DNA of 64,000 nucleotides from Riemerella anatipestifer ATCC 11845 = DSM 15868 (GCF_000252855.1 NC_017045.1:1240001-1304000), one strand, 5' to 3'. Counted from the stretch's first letter, positions 16,671 to 26,488 are shown. A program made the numbers and translations. The notes: generated from the letters alone by a model not told the origin.

Positions 16671-16703
16671 AAAGCCTAAGTGTAACGCTTGGGTTTTTCT
16701 TTT
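16671..16703 (+). terminator. Rho-independent terminator after gene at 14406
   Basis: AAAGCCTAAGTG (16671-16682) pairs with CGCTTGGGTTTT (16686-16697), including G-T wobbles, with a 3-base loop and then a T-rich run. It separates the barrel gene from the SusC operon. Confidence 0.75.
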
Positions 16704-16751
16704 TTAACAAAACTTAACCTTATGTTAAAACTCTCTTAATATCTTTTAACA
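16704..16751 (+). repeat. Pho-box-like direct-repeat array before SusC-SusD-PhoD operon
   Basis: Five hexamers TTAACA (16704), TTAACC (16714), TTAAAA (16725), TTAATA (16736) and TTAACA (16746) are spaced 10, 11, 11 and 10 bp, so they fall on one DNA face. The last ends 10 bp before the -7 element TAGTTTTG. The repeat resembles Bacillus PhoP boxes (TT[ACT]ACA repeats about every 11 bp), and the spacing to the -7 element resembles E. coli Pho boxes. No -33 TTTG is present, fitting an activator-dependent promoter. Confidence 0.55.
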
Positions 16752-16761
16752 GCATAGTTTA

Positions 16762-16769
16762 TAGTTTTG
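16762..16769 (+). promoter_or_regulatory. Promoter -7 element of SusC operon
   Basis: TAGTTTTG matches TAnnTTTG; predicted start near 16773, leader about 19 nt to the ATG at 16792. The bases at the -33 position read ATAT. The direct-repeat array occupies that region instead. Confidence 0.55.
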
Positions 16770-16791
16770 GCCCAAAATCAAGCAGGTATTT

Positions 16792-19671
16792 ATGAAAAAA
16801 AATCGTTTATGTATTATTGGGCTCATTTGTATGATAATGGGAAAAATAGATGCCCAACAAAATGAAAAAGAGCATCAAATCAATGAAGTAGTAATTTCTT
16901 CTCTAGGAATTAAAAAGGAAAAGAAAAAAACAGCAAACGCTATACAGGCTCTATCTGGTTCGGAACTTACCGAGGTTAAAACGGTAAATCCTTTAGACAA
17001 TCTTTCTGGAAAAGTATCTGGTGTCCAAATTACCGCAGGAACTTCTGGCGTTGCTAGTTCATCAAGAATTGTCATAAGAGGTGATAACTCTCTTAACATC
17101 AACAATAATTCGCCAATGTTTATTATTGATGGAATACCTATCTCTAACCGTATTTTTGGAGTTGGAGGCTCACCAACCAATCAAGGAGACCTTCCATCTG
17201 ACTATGGAAGTGGCATTATGGACATCAATCCTGAAGATATTGAAAATATGTCCGTATTAAAAGGTGGTGCCGCCGCACTATATGGCTCCAGAGCCGCAAA
17301 CGGAGTTATTATGATTACCACCAAAAAGGGACAAAAGGGACGCAAATTTGCAGTGAACTACAATTCTTCTTTTATGTTCCAAAATCCTATTCTTCCCGAG
17401 TTCCAATCGGTATATGGACAAGGAGGCACCAATAGTGCAGGAGAAAGATTTCAACTATTAAATGGTTTAGGAGAAAATTATGGACCAAAGTTTGACCCTA
17501 ATTTATACCTTCTTCAAAACGGCTCTCCAGAATATGCCGATGGTGTAAAAATACCTTTTGTTAGAAGATATGATTTAAGAGATATTTTCAAAACAGGAAC
17601 TCAAATCGTAAACAACATAAGCGTACAAGGAACTACCGACGATATTTCTTATCGTATATCTTATACCAATAATCAAAACGAAGGTTATATCCCAAACACT
17701 AATTTACATAAAAATACATTCTCAACCCACAGTACCTTTAAACTAACACCTAAGTTTGACTTATCTACTAGCCTAAATTTCGTGAATACTAAAAGTGATA
17801 ATGTCCCCGTAACAGGATATGGTTCGCAAGGACTTATGTATGTACTGTATTGGAATCATCTAAATAACGATTTAAAATGGGCAAAAAACTATTGGCTAGA
17901 ACCTGGAGTAAAACAAAACTACTCCCTAGGGTGGGCAGATAACCCTTATTTAATCGCCAATGAGAACATCAATGCCTTTAATAGAGACCGATTTTTTGGT
18001 AGCATTCAGCTAGACTATAAGATTAATCAAAACTTCTCTGCCCTCATAAGAACTGGACTAGATTATCAAAATGAAGATAGAACTTCTAGAAGACCTATGG
18101 CATCTCATAGGTATAGAAAGGGAATGCTAAGGCTACAGGACCTCAACTTTAATGAAGTAAATGTGGACATGCTCCTAAAATATCAAAATAAATTTGGTGA
18201 TTTTGAGCTAGATGTACTAGGCGGCTTGAGTAGAATGGATAGAAAACTTAGTGAAAAGTTTCTGCAATCCAACGCTTTAATGACCCACGGCATCTACTCT
18301 CTAAACAATACACAGAATTTTGTATCTAGATACAGCGAATTTACCCAAGAAAGAATTAATTCTGTTTTGGGAAGTATCAATTTGGGATATAAAGATTATG
18401 CATTTTTAGAAGTAACCGCCCGTAACGATTGGTTCTCTACCCTGCCCACAAATAAAAACACTTATCTCTATCCATCAGCCTCTTTCAGTTGGCTACTCAA
18501 TAAATCTTTAAATATGGGTAGAGCCATCAATCTGCTCAAAATAAGAACCAACTGGGCGATTATTGCCAATGGAACCTCTCCCGAATTTTTACAAAAAAAA
18601 TATCTTTCTGGAGGTTTACTAGGTACTGTTACCAATCCTACAGTAGCTCCAAATACAGACATAAAGCCTGAAACTACCACCACAAAAGAAGTCGGACTAG
18701 AGTTTATTGGATTTAAAAACAGACTAGAGTTTAATGCTTCTTTCTACCAAAACGCAACCAAAAACCAAATTATCCCTGTAAGAATATCCGACGCCACAGG
18801 ATATAATGCCAACCTAGTAAATGCTGGTTTGGTGGAAAACCAAGGTATAGAAGCCTTCCTAAGATGGACAGCCGTAAAATCTAAAAACTTTATGTGGAAT
18901 ATGAGTTTCAACTTTACTAGAAACAGAGGCTGGGTTAGAGAGCTTTACAAAGATTTGCAATCTTATATTATCGCTGAAGGTCCTGCAGATGTAACCATAG
19001 AAGCTAGACCTGGTGGAAGAATGGGCGATATATATGGTTATGTATTTAAAAGAACTAATGACGGTCAAATTATCTTTAACGAAGGACTCCCTGTACTATC
19101 GAACACCAAAGAACGCATAGGAAACTACAATCCTGATTTTATGCTAGGCTTTAGAAATCAATTCAATTATAAAAACTTCTCACTCGGAGTTCTATTTGAT
19201 ATTAGAAAAGGAGGTGTCATCTATTCTTACACCAATGCCATAGGTGGAGAGTCTGGCGTACTACCATATACACTAGAAGGGAGAGAAACAGGTATCATAG
19301 GTAAAGGGGTTAAACTAGAAAACGGCACATATGTTCCTAACGATGTCAGAGTATATCCAGAAAAATATTATCATTTTGGAGGCTATTACACTAGAAACAA
19401 CGCTGAGTCTAACTCGTTTGATGCTTCGTTCATTAAATTAAGAGAAGTTAGCCTTGGATACTCATTGCCAAAAGAGTGGATAAAATCTGCTGGAATGGAA
19501 GAGTTACATATCTCTTTAGTTGGTAGAAATCTCCTAAGATGGACTAAAACACCTCAACATATAGACCCAGAATCTATGGCTATGTCTGGTGGTACTCTGC
19601 TACCAGGTATGGAGGTAATGCAATATCCTGTAGCTATAGGGTACGGCGTAAACTTTAATATTAAATTCTAA
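16792..19671 (+). CDS. SusC/RagA family TonB-linked outer-membrane transporter
   Basis: TonB-dependent importer of 959 residues that pairs with the SusD-like lipoprotein encoded next. After the signal peptide (ending near GKIDAQ) comes directly a TonB-box-like INEVVISSLGIKKEKK. The plug follows (NPLDNLSGKVSGVQI, SSRIVIRGDNSL, PMFIIDGIPI, IENMSVLKGGAAALYGSRAANG), then the barrel, ending GYGVNFNIKF. The N-terminal carboxypeptidase-like extension of most SusC proteins is missing, and I see no STN domain, so no anti-sigma link is expected. Co-transcription with a PhoD phosphatase points to a phosphate-containing ligand (inference). Start supported by the signal peptide and promoter. Confidence 0.9.
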   Translation: MKKNRLCIIGLICMIMGKIDAQQNEKEHQINEVVISSLGIKKEKKKTANAIQALSGSELTEVKTVNPLDNLSGKVSGVQITAGTSGVASSSRIVIRGDNSLNINNNSPMFIIDGIPISNRIFGVGGSPTNQGDLPSDYGSGIMDINPEDIENMSVLKGGAAALYGSRAANGVIMITTKKGQKGRKFAVNYNSSFMFQNPILPEFQSVYGQGGTNSAGERFQLLNGLGENYGPKFDPNLYLLQNGSPEYADGVKIPFVRRYDLRDIFKTGTQIVNNISVQGTTDDISYRISYTNNQNEGYIPNTNLHKNTFSTHSTFKLTPKFDLSTSLNFVNTKSDNVPVTGYGSQGLMYVLYWNHLNNDLKWAKNYWLEPGVKQNYSLGWADNPYLIANENINAFNRDRFFGSIQLDYKINQNFSALIRTGLDYQNEDRTSRRPMASHRYRKGMLRLQDLNFNEVNVDMLLKYQNKFGDFELDVLGGLSRMDRKLSEKFLQSNALMTHGIYSLNNTQNFVSRYSEFTQERINSVLGSINLGYKDYAFLEVTARNDWFSTLPTNKNTYLYPSASFSWLLNKSLNMGRAINLLKIRTNWAIIANGTSPEFLQKKYLSGGLLGTVTNPTVAPNTDIKPETTTTKEVGLEFIGFKNRLEFNASFYQNATKNQIIPVRISDATGYNANLVNAGLVENQGIEAFLRWTAVKSKNFMWNMSFNFTRNRGWVRELYKDLQSYIIAEGPADVTIEARPGGRMGDIYGYVFKRTNDGQIIFNEGLPVLSNTKERIGNYNPDFMLGFRNQFNYKNFSLGVLFDIRKGGVIYSYTNAIGGESGVLPYTLEGRETGIIGKGVKLENGTYVPNDVRVYPEKYYHFGGYYTRNNAESNSFDASFIKLREVSLGYSLPKEWIKSAGMEELHISLVGRNLLRWTKTPQHIDPESMAMSGGTLLPGMEVMQYPVAIGYGVNFNIKF

Positions 19672-19683
19672 ATCAAGGAAAAA

Positions 19684-21090
19684 ATGAAAAAAATATTTTT
19701 AATCTTAACCAGTACTTTTGTCTTCAATTCCTGCACTAGAGGTTTTGAGGAAATGAACAAAGATAAAGATAATTTTACCGAAGAAACGGTAAGTGTAAAT
19801 CTATTATTACCCAATATTCTTTATCGCATAGCAGATACCAATGTAGACAATAATTTTAGTCTAGGCAATAAAGTATCACAAATGATTAGCTACATACAAT
19901 ATAACCAAATAGATACTTATACATGGACTGCCAATGATAGTTATTGGAAACTTTATGGACAAATAGAAAACCTCAACGATATAGAATACATAGGCAAAAA
20001 ATCTCATAAAGAAGAATACATAGGTGTGGCTAAGGTGTTAAAAGCTTTTATTTTTACTCAAATGTCCGATGCCTATGGTCCTATCCCTATGTCCGAAGCA
20101 GGACAGTACAAACAAGGAATACTTACTCCAAAGTATGACTCTCAAGAAGAAGTTTACAAAGGTGCAAACCAAATGCTCAAAGAAGCCAACCAAATACTAA
20201 AAAAAGGAGCAACAATAGAGGGTGACAAACTCTACGGAGGCGATATAAGTAAATGGCGAAAATTCGCCAATTCTTTACGTCTAAGGGTTCTAATAAAAAC
20301 AATGAATAAAAAAGACGTAAGTTCAGAAATTAGAGAAATCCTCTCCAATCCTAACGAATATCCAATATTCAAATCCAACCAAGATGCTGCAATCTATTAT
20401 TATTCAGGCGTTGGAAATGATGTTTCTCCTTACTCCGCTGGTAGAGGCAGAGTTTATGAAATTGAGCAACTTACAGCCTTATCTACCACAATGTTAGACT
20501 TAGCAAAAAAATACAACGACCCTAGAATTGACACTTGGTACAACAAACCTCAAAATAGTAGCCATACAGAACACAAAGCCATCAAGCCAGGTTCTTATTC
20601 CACTGACTACAGAAACCTCTCTATGCTTAACCTAAATTTCCATTACAATCCTACCCTAATTAAAGGAATTTTAATGACTTACTCCGAGCTAGAGTTCATT
20701 TTAGCAGAAATGGCAGAAAAAGGTTGGGTAAACCTTCCTGCAAAGCAACATTACGAAAACGGAGTCAAAGCTAGTTTTGAATTCTGGAATACCGCAATGC
20801 CTCAAAACTATCTTACAGAAACTGCTGCTTATACAGGAGACAAACTTGTATTGATAGCAGAACAAAAATGGTTAGCGTTCTTTTGGAATGGCTTTGAGGC
20901 GTGGAACGATTTTAAAAGAACAGGATTACCTCAACTGAAACCAAGTGAAGGCAATACTAACGGTAACAAAATACCATCAAGGCTAATATATCCTTCTATT
21001 GAACAATCTGTAAATAGAGATAATTATCAAAAAGCCTCTAATCTACTAGGTGGAGATAATATTAATTCTAAAATGTGGTGGCAAAACTAA
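19684..21090 (+). CDS. SusD/RagB family outer-membrane lipoprotein
   Basis: A surface or outer-membrane lipoprotein of 468 residues that forms the lid on the SusC transporter. The lipobox is FVFNSC with the lipid-carrying Cys at 17. The body is helical in the SusD-like_2 style: RGFEEMNKDKDNFTEE, DAYGPIPMSEA, YSELEFILAEMAEKGW (TPR-like), and EQKWLAFFWNGFEAWNDFKRTGLPQL, a run characteristic of this group near the end. It begins 12 bp after the SusC stop. The nature of its ligand cannot be read from sequence; context suggests an organic phosphate. Confidence 0.9.
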   Translation: MKKIFLILTSTFVFNSCTRGFEEMNKDKDNFTEETVSVNLLLPNILYRIADTNVDNNFSLGNKVSQMISYIQYNQIDTYTWTANDSYWKLYGQIENLNDIEYIGKKSHKEEYIGVAKVLKAFIFTQMSDAYGPIPMSEAGQYKQGILTPKYDSQEEVYKGANQMLKEANQILKKGATIEGDKLYGGDISKWRKFANSLRLRVLIKTMNKKDVSSEIREILSNPNEYPIFKSNQDAAIYYYSGVGNDVSPYSAGRGRVYEIEQLTALSTTMLDLAKKYNDPRIDTWYNKPQNSSHTEHKAIKPGSYSTDYRNLSMLNLNFHYNPTLIKGILMTYSELEFILAEMAEKGWVNLPAKQHYENGVKASFEFWNTAMPQNYLTETAAYTGDKLVLIAEQKWLAFFWNGFEAWNDFKRTGLPQLKPSEGNTNGNKIPSRLIYPSIEQSVNRDNYQKASNLLGGDNINSKMWWQN

Positions 21091-21118
21091 ACTTCTAAAT
21101 TTTAAACCAAAATAAACA

Positions 21119-22138
21119 ATGACATTACTAAAAAAATTACTTTCAATATCTATATTTTCTGGACTACTCATTGCTAATGCTCAAGAGAAATTTACCATAG
21201 GAATAGCCTCTTGTTCTAAACAAGATAAAGACTTATCACTATTAGATAAAGTGGTTGAAAAGAAACCCAACTTATTTATATGGATGGGAGATAACATCTA
21301 TGGAGACACCTACGATATGAAGGTTCTAGAAGCTAAGTATCAAAAATTAACCAACAATCCTCATTTTAAAAACCTAAAGAAAAATGTTCCGATGCTATCT
21401 ACTTGGGACGACCACGACTATGGCTGGAATGATGCGGGGAAAGAATACCCTCACAAAGAAGCTTCTAAAGCCTTGTTTTTAAAATATTGGGAGGTTAATA
21501 ATAAATTCAGACAGACTAACCCTAACGGTATTTATGGAGTAGAATATTTCACTTTTAAAAACAAAAAAATTCAAATCATTATTTTAGACACTAGATTTAA
21601 TCGTGATGCTCTTTGTAAATTTGAAAGTACAATGCCTTTCGGAAAGAACGACTATGTTCCGTGCCGAGATACTTCTAAAAGTTTTCTAGGAGAAGCTCAA
21701 TGGAACTGGCTAGAGGAAATTCTAAAAACTCCTGCAGATTTAAGGATTTTGGTTTCTAGTATCCAGTTCTCACACGAATACAATGGTTGGGAATCTTGGA
21801 CAAACCTTCCTAGCCAACAACAAAAAATGATGGATTTAATTAAAAAAACTAAAGCCGAAAATCTTTTTGTAATATCTGGAGATGTACATTGGGGAGAGTT
21901 ATCAAAGTACAGCCTACCCAACCAATATCCTATCTATGATTTAACGTCTAGTGGATTAACCGAAAAATGGCCGTCCCTAGAGCCTAATAAATTTAGAATA
22001 GGAGAAGCTGTTGTAGAACCCAACTACGGAATAATAGAGTACGATGGAGAGAACCAAATCACATTTAAACTCTATGACCACAAAGATATTCTAAAGCTAA
22101 ATTATCAACTAGATTTAGAGACTTTAAAATTTAAATAA
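21119..22138 (+). CDS. Alkaline phosphatase D (PhoD)-like metallophosphatase
   Basis: A secreted phosphoesterase of 339 residues. It has a Sec-type signal (LLIANAQ) rather than the twin-arginine signal of Bacillus PhoD. Metal-site motifs are GIASCSK, FIWMGDNIYGD (about 55-65), STWDDHDYGWND (about 97-108), LDTRFNRD and ISGDVHWGELS (about 253-263). It lacks the long N-terminal beta domain of classical PhoD, so its substrate (mono- or diester) is open. Third gene of the SusC-SusD operon, 28 bp after SusD, with a terminator following. It probably releases phosphate from a captured organophosphate. Confidence 0.88.
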   Translation: MTLLKKLLSISIFSGLLIANAQEKFTIGIASCSKQDKDLSLLDKVVEKKPNLFIWMGDNIYGDTYDMKVLEAKYQKLTNNPHFKNLKKNVPMLSTWDDHDYGWNDAGKEYPHKEASKALFLKYWEVNNKFRQTNPNGIYGVEYFTFKNKKIQIIILDTRFNRDALCKFESTMPFGKNDYVPCRDTSKSFLGEAQWNWLEEILKTPADLRILVSSIQFSHEYNGWESWTNLPSQQQKMMDLIKKTKAENLFVISGDVHWGELSKYSLPNQYPIYDLTSSGLTEKWPSLEPNKFRIGEAVVEPNYGIIEYDGENQITFKLYDHKDILKLNYQLDLETLKFK

Positions 22139-22163
22139 AATACTATTTTTTTAGACTAAAAGT

Positions 22164-22193
22164 AGAGGCTCCATTTTTTGAAGCCTCTTTTTT
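22164..22193. terminator. Terminator between PhoD gene and efflux operon
   Basis: AGAGGCT (22164-22170) and AGCCTCT (22182-22188) form a stem followed by TTTTT on the plus strand. The opposite strand has T residues only within the loop, so it mainly serves the PhoD gene, with weaker action for the RND gene ending at 22200. Confidence 0.75.
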
Positions 22194-22199
22194 GTTATT

Positions 22200-25100
22200 C
22201 TAAAACTCTATTTCATCTTCTGGATGAAGGTGTTCATAATCCGCTTTCATTAGAGCGTCGTAATCTTTTTTGTCTTCCTTAGCCAGTTTTCTTTCCAGTT
22301 TTACTACAATTAAGTATACCACTGGAACAATTACTAATGTAAGGAATAATGATGATAATAACCCTCCGATAATTACAATAGCCAAACCGTTATTCATCTC
22401 TGCTGCTGCTCCCGAAGCCATCGCGATAGGAAGCATACCAAACACCATCGCTATCGTAGTCATCAAAATAGGACGAAGTCTAGCGTGGTTGGCTTGTATT
22501 AAAGCATCTTCTATGGTTTCACCTTGCTCTAATCTATGGTTAGCAAAATCTACCAAGAGAATGGCATTCTTCGCCACCAAACCAATCAACATAATAATCC
22601 CTAAAATGGTAAAGATATTTAAACTCTGATTGGTAAGAGCCAATGCCCACAACGCTCCAATAAAAGAAAGAGGAATGGAAAATAGTACAATAAATGGTTT
22701 TACAAAATCGTCATAAAGCACTACCATAATCATATATACTAATAATATTGCCGCTAGTAATGCATACCCTAGAGAGCCAAAACCTTCACTTTGGTTTTCC
22801 ATATTACCACCCCATACCCATTTTACGCTGGCAGGTTTCTTTACATTTTCTAACTTGGCAAGCCATTCGTTAGCCACAGCTCCCATACTTTTACCTATGG
22901 TTTGGGCTTGTATAGTAACAGCTGGTGAACGGTCGTATCTCTCCAAAACGGCAGGACCAGAAGAGAAGTCAACCACAGCAAATTGTGATAATTTTATCCT
23001 CTGCCCTTGAGCATTGGTAAACTCAATATTTCTCACATCATCTATACTACCTCTTTTAGATTCGTCTAAGATGATATTGATGTCGTATTCACTATTTCCT
23101 GTACGGAATTTATTATCGGTATTTCCACTAAAAGCCGTTCTCAATGTCTGCCCTACGGTTGCTACATTAAGACCTAGAGCCGTCATTTTATCTCTGTCTA
23201 CATTTACCGAAATCTCTGGGTTACCTTCTTCTACACTCAGTTTCACTTCCGTGGCACCTTCTATAGATTTCAATGCTTTTTCTGCTTCTTTAGCATAGCC
23301 TAAAGCTTCATCTAATGTAGTCCCCATTACTGTCATCTGTAATGGTGCTTGTTCTGCCCCCATAAGTCCCATAGGTACGGTAGTTACTTTTGCACCAACC
23401 AAAATAGGCTCCAGCTCTCGTTTTATTTTTGCAGCAAAAACATTACTTGGCTCACTTCTTTTAGATTTATCTATAAGTTTAACATTAATTTCTGACTTAT
23501 ACGGCGTAGACTGTACTGCTCCCATACCACCACTAGACTGCCCCACTGTGGTAATCATTGTAGCTACATTAGAATTTTTAGCAAGATAGTTTTCTGCCTT
23601 TTGAGTCATAAAGTTGGTTTGCTCTATAGAAACATCTTTTGGCATTTCTATTTGAACCAAAAACTCTCCTTTATCTGTTCTAGGGAAAAAGTCTGACCCA
23701 ATGTAGCCCATTACAAGCAGTGCAATAGAACTTACAAAAAGTAAGAAGGTTACAACAAAGGTTTTAATCTTATTATTAAGACACCATTTAAGTAAATCCG
23801 TTACGAAATGAGTGAACTTAGTTAAACCATCTTCAAAAGTGTAAATTACTTTACCAAAGATAGAGTCCTTGCTAATCAGCTCGAGTTTACCAAAACGAGA
23901 GAACAACCAAGGTACTACGGTGAACGACACTAATAAAGACAACATTGTAGCTATAACTACCGTTACACAAAACTGTCTGATAATATCAGATACCAAACCG
24001 CTACTTAAAGCTATAGGTAAAAATACCACCACAATTACCAAAGTAATAGCAGTAACGGTAAAGCCTATTTCTTTAGCTCCATCATACGCCGCACGAACTT
24101 TATTCTTACCCATCTCCATATGACGGTGGATATTCTCTATTACCACAATGGCATCGTCTACCAATATTCCTACTACCAAAGATAACGCGAGTAAACTCAT
24201 CAAATTGAGCGAGAACCCAAACAACGCTATCCCTATAAATGTTGCAATAAGAGAGGTAGGAATAGCCACCATTACGATAAGAGCATTCCTAAAACTATGC
24301 AAGAAAAACAACATCACAAACGCCACCAACGCCACCGCAATAAGTAAATCCTTCAGCACCGAATCCGCCGCCGCAAGTGTGAATACCGAAGTATCATTAG
24401 CCAAATTGATTTTAAGCCCTTGGTCTTTATATTGCTCTTCTATAACTTTCATTTTCTTCTGAACCAACTCACTCATTGTAACGGCGTTGGCATCAGTTTG
24501 TTTCTGAACTTGAAGTAACAAGGTGTTCTGTTGATTGATACGAGCAATTTTTTCTACCTTTTTCTGAGTATCTTGTACTTCGGCAACATCAGAAAGTTTA
24601 ATGTTAATACCATTCATAGAGGCAATGGTAAGGTTTCTAAGCTCTTCTACCGAAGCTATCTTCCCTGAAAGACGGATAAGTGTAGAGTTATCTCTGGTCT
24701 GCAAATTTCCTGTTGGGAAATCTAGGTTAGATGCTGTAATTATCTGAACCACCTGCGGAATGCTAAGCCCATAGCCTTGTAATTTACTAGGGTCTAAATT
24801 GATACGAATTTCTCGCTCTTGTCCTCCCACAATATTTACCTTAGCAACACCTGAGATTCTAGAAAATTCTGGTTGAATTTTTTGGTCTATCAAATCATAA
24901 AGTTCATTTTCAGATAAGTTGGCGGTAACCCCCATACTTACAACAGGTAAGTCTGAAAGTGAAAATTGTGATAACGAAGGCTCTTTAACCCCGTCAGGAA
25001 GGTTTGACCTAATGGCATTGATTTTCCTTTGAGTATCATTCATTGCGAAGTCTGTATTAACATCATTATTAAACTGAATGATAACAATGGAAAGACTTTC

Positions 25101-25355
25101 GTAAGATTTAGTTTGTATTTTCTTTACCCCTTCTAGTGCAGAAACGGCATCTTCTATTTTTTTGGACACTGTATTCTCTACCTCGGTAGGAGATGCCCCT
25201 GGATATATGGTAGCCACAGTAACTACCTTTACTTCAAACTTGGGTACTAGCTCATAATTAAGTTGTTTATAACTAAACAATCCTCCTATGAGAAGTAGTG
25301 CCAAGATTACAATAACTAAACTGGGTCTTTTTATGGATACTTCTGCTAATTTCAT
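22200..25355 (-). CDS. RND efflux pump inner-membrane transporter (AcrB/HAE1-like)
   Basis: A proton-driven exporter of 1051 residues and the last gene of a four-gene operon. The N-terminal membrane segment (PSLVIVILALLLIGGLFSYKQL) precedes the porter domain. The proton-relay aspartates are in VGILVDDAIVVIENIHRHME (TM4). The second half repeats the layout with IMLIGLVAKNAILLVDFANHR. The tail is acidic. Motifs and length fit the hydrophobe/amphiphile (drug) family more than heavy-metal CzcA types, but the substrate is inferred. It follows the adaptor gene by 71 bp. Confidence 0.93.
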   Translation of the reverse strand: MKLAEVSIKRPSLVIVILALLLIGGLFSYKQLNYELVPKFEVKVVTVATIYPGASPTEVENTVSKKIEDAVSALEGVKKIQTKSYESLSIVIIQFNNDVNTDFAMNDTQRKINAIRSNLPDGVKEPSLSQFSLSDLPVVSMGVTANLSENELYDLIDQKIQPEFSRISGVAKVNIVGGQEREIRINLDPSKLQGYGLSIPQVVQIITASNLDFPTGNLQTRDNSTLIRLSGKIASVEELRNLTIASMNGINIKLSDVAEVQDTQKKVEKIARINQQNTLLLQVQKQTDANAVTMSELVQKKMKVIEEQYKDQGLKINLANDTSVFTLAAADSVLKDLLIAVALVAFVMLFFLHSFRNALIVMVAIPTSLIATFIGIALFGFSLNLMSLLALSLVVGILVDDAIVVIENIHRHMEMGKNKVRAAYDGAKEIGFTVTAITLVIVVVFLPIALSSGLVSDIIRQFCVTVVIATMLSLLVSFTVVPWLFSRFGKLELISKDSIFGKVIYTFEDGLTKFTHFVTDLLKWCLNNKIKTFVVTFLLFVSSIALLVMGYIGSDFFPRTDKGEFLVQIEMPKDVSIEQTNFMTQKAENYLAKNSNVATMITTVGQSSGGMGAVQSTPYKSEINVKLIDKSKRSEPSNVFAAKIKRELEPILVGAKVTTVPMGLMGAEQAPLQMTVMGTTLDEALGYAKEAEKALKSIEGATEVKLSVEEGNPEISVNVDRDKMTALGLNVATVGQTLRTAFSGNTDNKFRTGNSEYDINIILDESKRGSIDDVRNIEFTNAQGQRIKLSQFAVVDFSSGPAVLERYDRSPAVTIQAQTIGKSMGAVANEWLAKLENVKKPASVKWVWGGNMENQSEGFGSLGYALLAAILLVYMIMVVLYDDFVKPFIVLFSIPLSFIGALWALALTNQSLNIFTILGIIMLIGLVAKNAILLVDFANHRLEQGETIEDALIQANHARLRPILMTTIAMVFGMLPIAMASGAAAEMNNGLAIVIIGGLLSSLFLTLVIVPVVYLIVVKLERKLAKEDKKDYDALMKADYEHLHPEDEIEF

Positions 25356-25426
25356 CTTATATTTCTATATGTTAAGTCATTAAAGAATCAAAATAATGTC
25401 ATCTCTGAGTCTTTAAATCCAAATGA

Positions 25427-26482
25427 TTATTTTAATACTTTAACTTTGGTTCCATCTGCTAAGTTGATTTGCCCACTGGTTACTACCATATCTCCTGCAT
25501 TAAGCCCTCCTGTAACCTCTACTTTATCACCATAGTTAGCACCACTTTGGATTTTAGTAAGATGAGCTACACCGTTTCTCACCACAAAGACTAAATTATC
25601 ACTCACACCACCTACGAAAGCATTTCTAGGAATACTCAAAATTTCTTTTGCTCCAGTTCTGTCAAATGTTGCCGTCCCGTACATTCCTGCTTTCAAAATA
25701 TTAGAAGCATTATTGATTGTAATCTCTACAGGGAATTTAAGAGCTCCATTAGATGCAGGTGCAATAAAAGATACTTGCCCATCTATCTCAGCATCTACCA
25801 CGCTAGGCTTTACTTTTACCGTATTACCAACTGCTAATTGTGTTACTTGAGATTCATCTACCTCTACTTTTAGTTTAAGTGATGAAATATCTACCACCTG
25901 TACAATAGGTGTACCTGCTCCCACAACACTACCTAGCTCTACCATTTTTTGATTAACGATACCACTTACTTTGGACACTACATTAGTATCACCAGACATA
26001 AGCTGTGCCGACTGCACCTGTGCTCTAGCATTTTTCACCTGCAATCTCGCTTGGTCTAGTTGTAATGCTGTTACTCCACCTGTTTTATAAGCAGCTTCAA
26101 AACGGTTAAGTGCCGAAATAGCTTGGTCTAAATTAGCTTGAGCATTGCTTACATTTACATTAATTTTATCTCCTTTGAGCTTAGCTATTACTTGCCCTGC
26201 TCTTACATAACTACCCTCCTTTACATAGAGAGCTACCAATTGTCCACCCATTTCTGCAGAAATATTTGCCTGTGTTTTTGGTAAAAAAGTACCATTAACA
26301 CTAAAAGCACCTCCAATTTCCTCTCTTTTTACAGCTTCTGCTTTTACCGCTATTTCGTTATTTTTTTCTGCTACAATATTTACCTGCTCTTGGTTATTAG
26401 CTTTATTTTTTTGAAGAATAAAGAAAAAGCCTACAGCTACGCCTACTACCGCTATAATAGATAATAATGTTTTTTTATTCAT
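25427..26482 (-). CDS. RND efflux periplasmic adaptor (membrane fusion protein)
   Basis: Links the inner-membrane pump to the outer-membrane channel. The 351 residues comprise an N-terminal signal anchor (LLSIIAVVGVAVGFFFIL), a barrel-sandwich lipoyl half-motif (GQLVALYVKEGSYVRAGQVI), a helical hairpin (about 115-160), a second lipoyl half (VSGIVNQKMVELGSVVGAG), then a beta-barrel and membrane-proximal domain ending GLNAGDMVVTSGQINLADG. It has no lipobox, unlike many Gram-negative homologues. It starts 6 bp after the TolC-like gene. Confidence 0.92.
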   Translation of the reverse strand: MNKKTLLSIIAVVGVAVGFFFILQKNKANNQEQVNIVAEKNNEIAVKAEAVKREEIGGAFSVNGTFLPKTQANISAEMGGQLVALYVKEGSYVRAGQVIAKLKGDKINVNVSNAQANLDQAISALNRFEAAYKTGGVTALQLDQARLQVKNARAQVQSAQLMSGDTNVVSKVSGIVNQKMVELGSVVGAGTPIVQVVDISSLKLKVEVDESQVTQLAVGNTVKVKPSVVDAEIDGQVSFIAPASNGALKFPVEITINNASNILKAGMYGTATFDRTGAKEILSIPRNAFVGGVSDNLVFVVRNGVAHLTKIQSGANYGDKVEVTGGLNAGDMVVTSGQINLADGTKVKVLK

Positions 26483-26488
26483 GATGAT

